From: Spirochaetales bacterium
GTDB taxonomy: Bacteria; Spirochaetota; Spirochaetia; B11-G9
DNA: 7,721 nucleotides
Assembly (NCBI GenBank): GCA_027077185.1
Contig: JALTGJ010000364.1
Span: 1-7,721, forward strand
Direction: 5' to 3'
Below, piece after piece: positions 7,001 through 7,721 of the stretch (position 1 is its first letter; every line of letters starts with the position of its first letter). The notes beneath the pieces were generated by a model. It saw nothing but the letters and a program-made list of their open reading frames with translations, was not told the DNA's origin and searched no databases. A program made the translations under genes and the position numbers.

Positions 7001-7693
7001 CTATATTTCTATCCTGCTTCCTGCAGCTATTTCTATGGTGTTAAACTTTTTTGCAAAGTCTCCGGTGCAATGTGTGCCGCCATAATTCTTAAACCCATAT
7101 GCTAAAAGCTTATTATATATTTCTTCTGCTTCTTCATCTGTACTGGGGTATAGATGAAATCCACCTATAAGATTATTCAGCTGTTTATCAGGAAACAGTT
7201 TTATACTTCTGTCTACAATATTTACTATTCCAGGATGAGCGCAACCCGTTATAACAGAAAGTCCGTTTTCTGTATTACAAAGGATAACCTGCTCACTAAT
7301 GGGATCATCCTTATAGGTTCCCATTATTTCTCCGGTTGAATATATTCCTTTAGAAATTTCAGTTAAATTTTCAAGTTCAATCAGATTTCCTTTAAGCTCT
7401 TTAACCTTATCTTTAAATTCCTGTGTAAATCCAGGACAGGAATATACATCTATTCCAGGTCGTTTTTCCAAAATAGCCCATAATCCACCCTGATGATCCC
7501 AATGATCGTGGGATATAACTATTTTTTCTATGGAGTCCAGACCGATATTTAAATAGTTAAGATTTTCCAAAAGTTTGGGTCCATCTTCTCCCGCATCAAA
7601 TAATATATGACCATCAAGAAGGCAGGAAAATCCCCATCCGTGAATTATTTTCTCATCTGTGGTGTAGTTATCATAAACTATTACTGTTTTCAT
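7001..7693 (-). CDS. Metallo-beta-lactamase-fold hydrolase, COG1237 type
   Basis: 230-aa metallo-beta-lactamase-fold protein without signal peptide or membrane segment, so presumably cytosolic. The metal motif is complete: H62, H64, D66 and H67 (SHDHWDH), H153 in GCAHPGI, and H180 in GGFHL. H208 in GTHCTG adds a further conserved His/Cys patch. HDHWDHQGG together with GCAHPGI and GGFHL is the pattern of the group annotated as 7,8-dihydropterin-6-methyl-4-(beta-D-ribofuranosyl)-aminobenzene-5'-phosphate synthase-like (COG1237). That name comes from archaeal methanopterin work and should not be taken as the function here, since nothing nearby suggests methanopterin synthesis. The true substrate is unknown. 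The start has AGGAG six bases upstream. It is the first visible gene of the minus-strand run and ends one base before pth. Only 28 bp upstream are visible, so its promoter cannot be assessed. Confidence 0.88.
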   Translation of the reverse strand: MKTVIVYDNYTTDEKIIHGWGFSCLLDGHILFDAGEDGPKLLENLNYLNIGLDSIEKIVISHDHWDHQGGLWAILEKRPGIDVYSCPGFTQEFKDKVKELKGNLIELENLTEISKGIYSTGEIMGTYKDDPISEQVILCNTENGLSVITGCAHPGIVNIVDRSIKLFPDKQLNNLIGGFHLYPSTDEEAEEIYNKLLAYGFKNYGGTHCTGDFAKKFNTIEIAAGSRIEI

Positions 7694-7721
7694 GTTCTGC
7701 TCCTGTTTATAAACAAAGTCC

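Noticed and set aside
7705..7714. Ten-base palindrome GTTTATAAAC upstream of the MBL-fold gene, as promoter or operator
   Set aside because: It is short, AT-rich and lies against the ribosome binding site, so a -10 box here would start transcription inside the Shine-Dalgarno.
1..7721. Defence island, phage, insertion sequence, toxin-antitoxin or CRISPR
   Set aside because: No transposase, integrase, nuclease, direct-repeat array or toxin-antitoxin pair was seen. The content is housekeeping.

Overview
This is an ordinary, gene-dense bacterial chromosome segment of low GC (roughly 35-40% by eye). It holds seven supported protein genes, no RNA genes, no CRISPR array and no insertion sequence. 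The taxon cannot be fixed from sequence alone. A Gram-negative-type envelope fits best, because there is a membrane-anchored M23 peptidase with an extracytoplasmic catalytic domain. The plant/protist-like branch of cofactor-independent phosphoglycerate mutase, the low GC and the style of the short membrane protein make a spirochaete-like organism my tentative guess.

The left part (1-1968, + strand) carries a small two-helix membrane protein with a C-terminal heptad-repeat helix. It is probably cut at its 5' end by the window edge. After a 161-bp gap comes a membrane-anchored M23 metallopeptidase with an uncharacterised cytosolic N-terminal domain of about 160 residues.

The right part (2006-7693, - strand) is a run of five genes read right to left: a COG1237-type metallo-beta-lactamase-fold protein, peptidyl-tRNA hydrolase (pth), an M24B Xaa-Pro aminopeptidase of the three-domain APP1 type, a cation diffusion facilitator, and cofactor-independent phosphoglycerate mutase (gpmI). 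The first four are tightly packed (1-bp gap, 38-bp gap, 1-bp overlap) and look like one transcription unit. The last gene is separated by 88 bp that include a GC-rich inverted repeat and a second hairpin. The products are housekeeping functions (glycolysis, peptidyl-tRNA recycling, proline-peptide turnover, metal export) and do not form an obvious single pathway.

The two blocks converge at 1968/2006. The 37 bp between the stop codons is almost entirely a GC-rich palindrome. A related-looking repeat lies between the cation transporter and gpmI. In both cases the repeat starts with TGTAG on the minus strand, and that TAG is the stop codon of the adjacent minus-strand gene. This pair of REP/MITE-like elements supplying stop codons is the most distinctive feature. 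I found no convincing undescribed multi-gene system.
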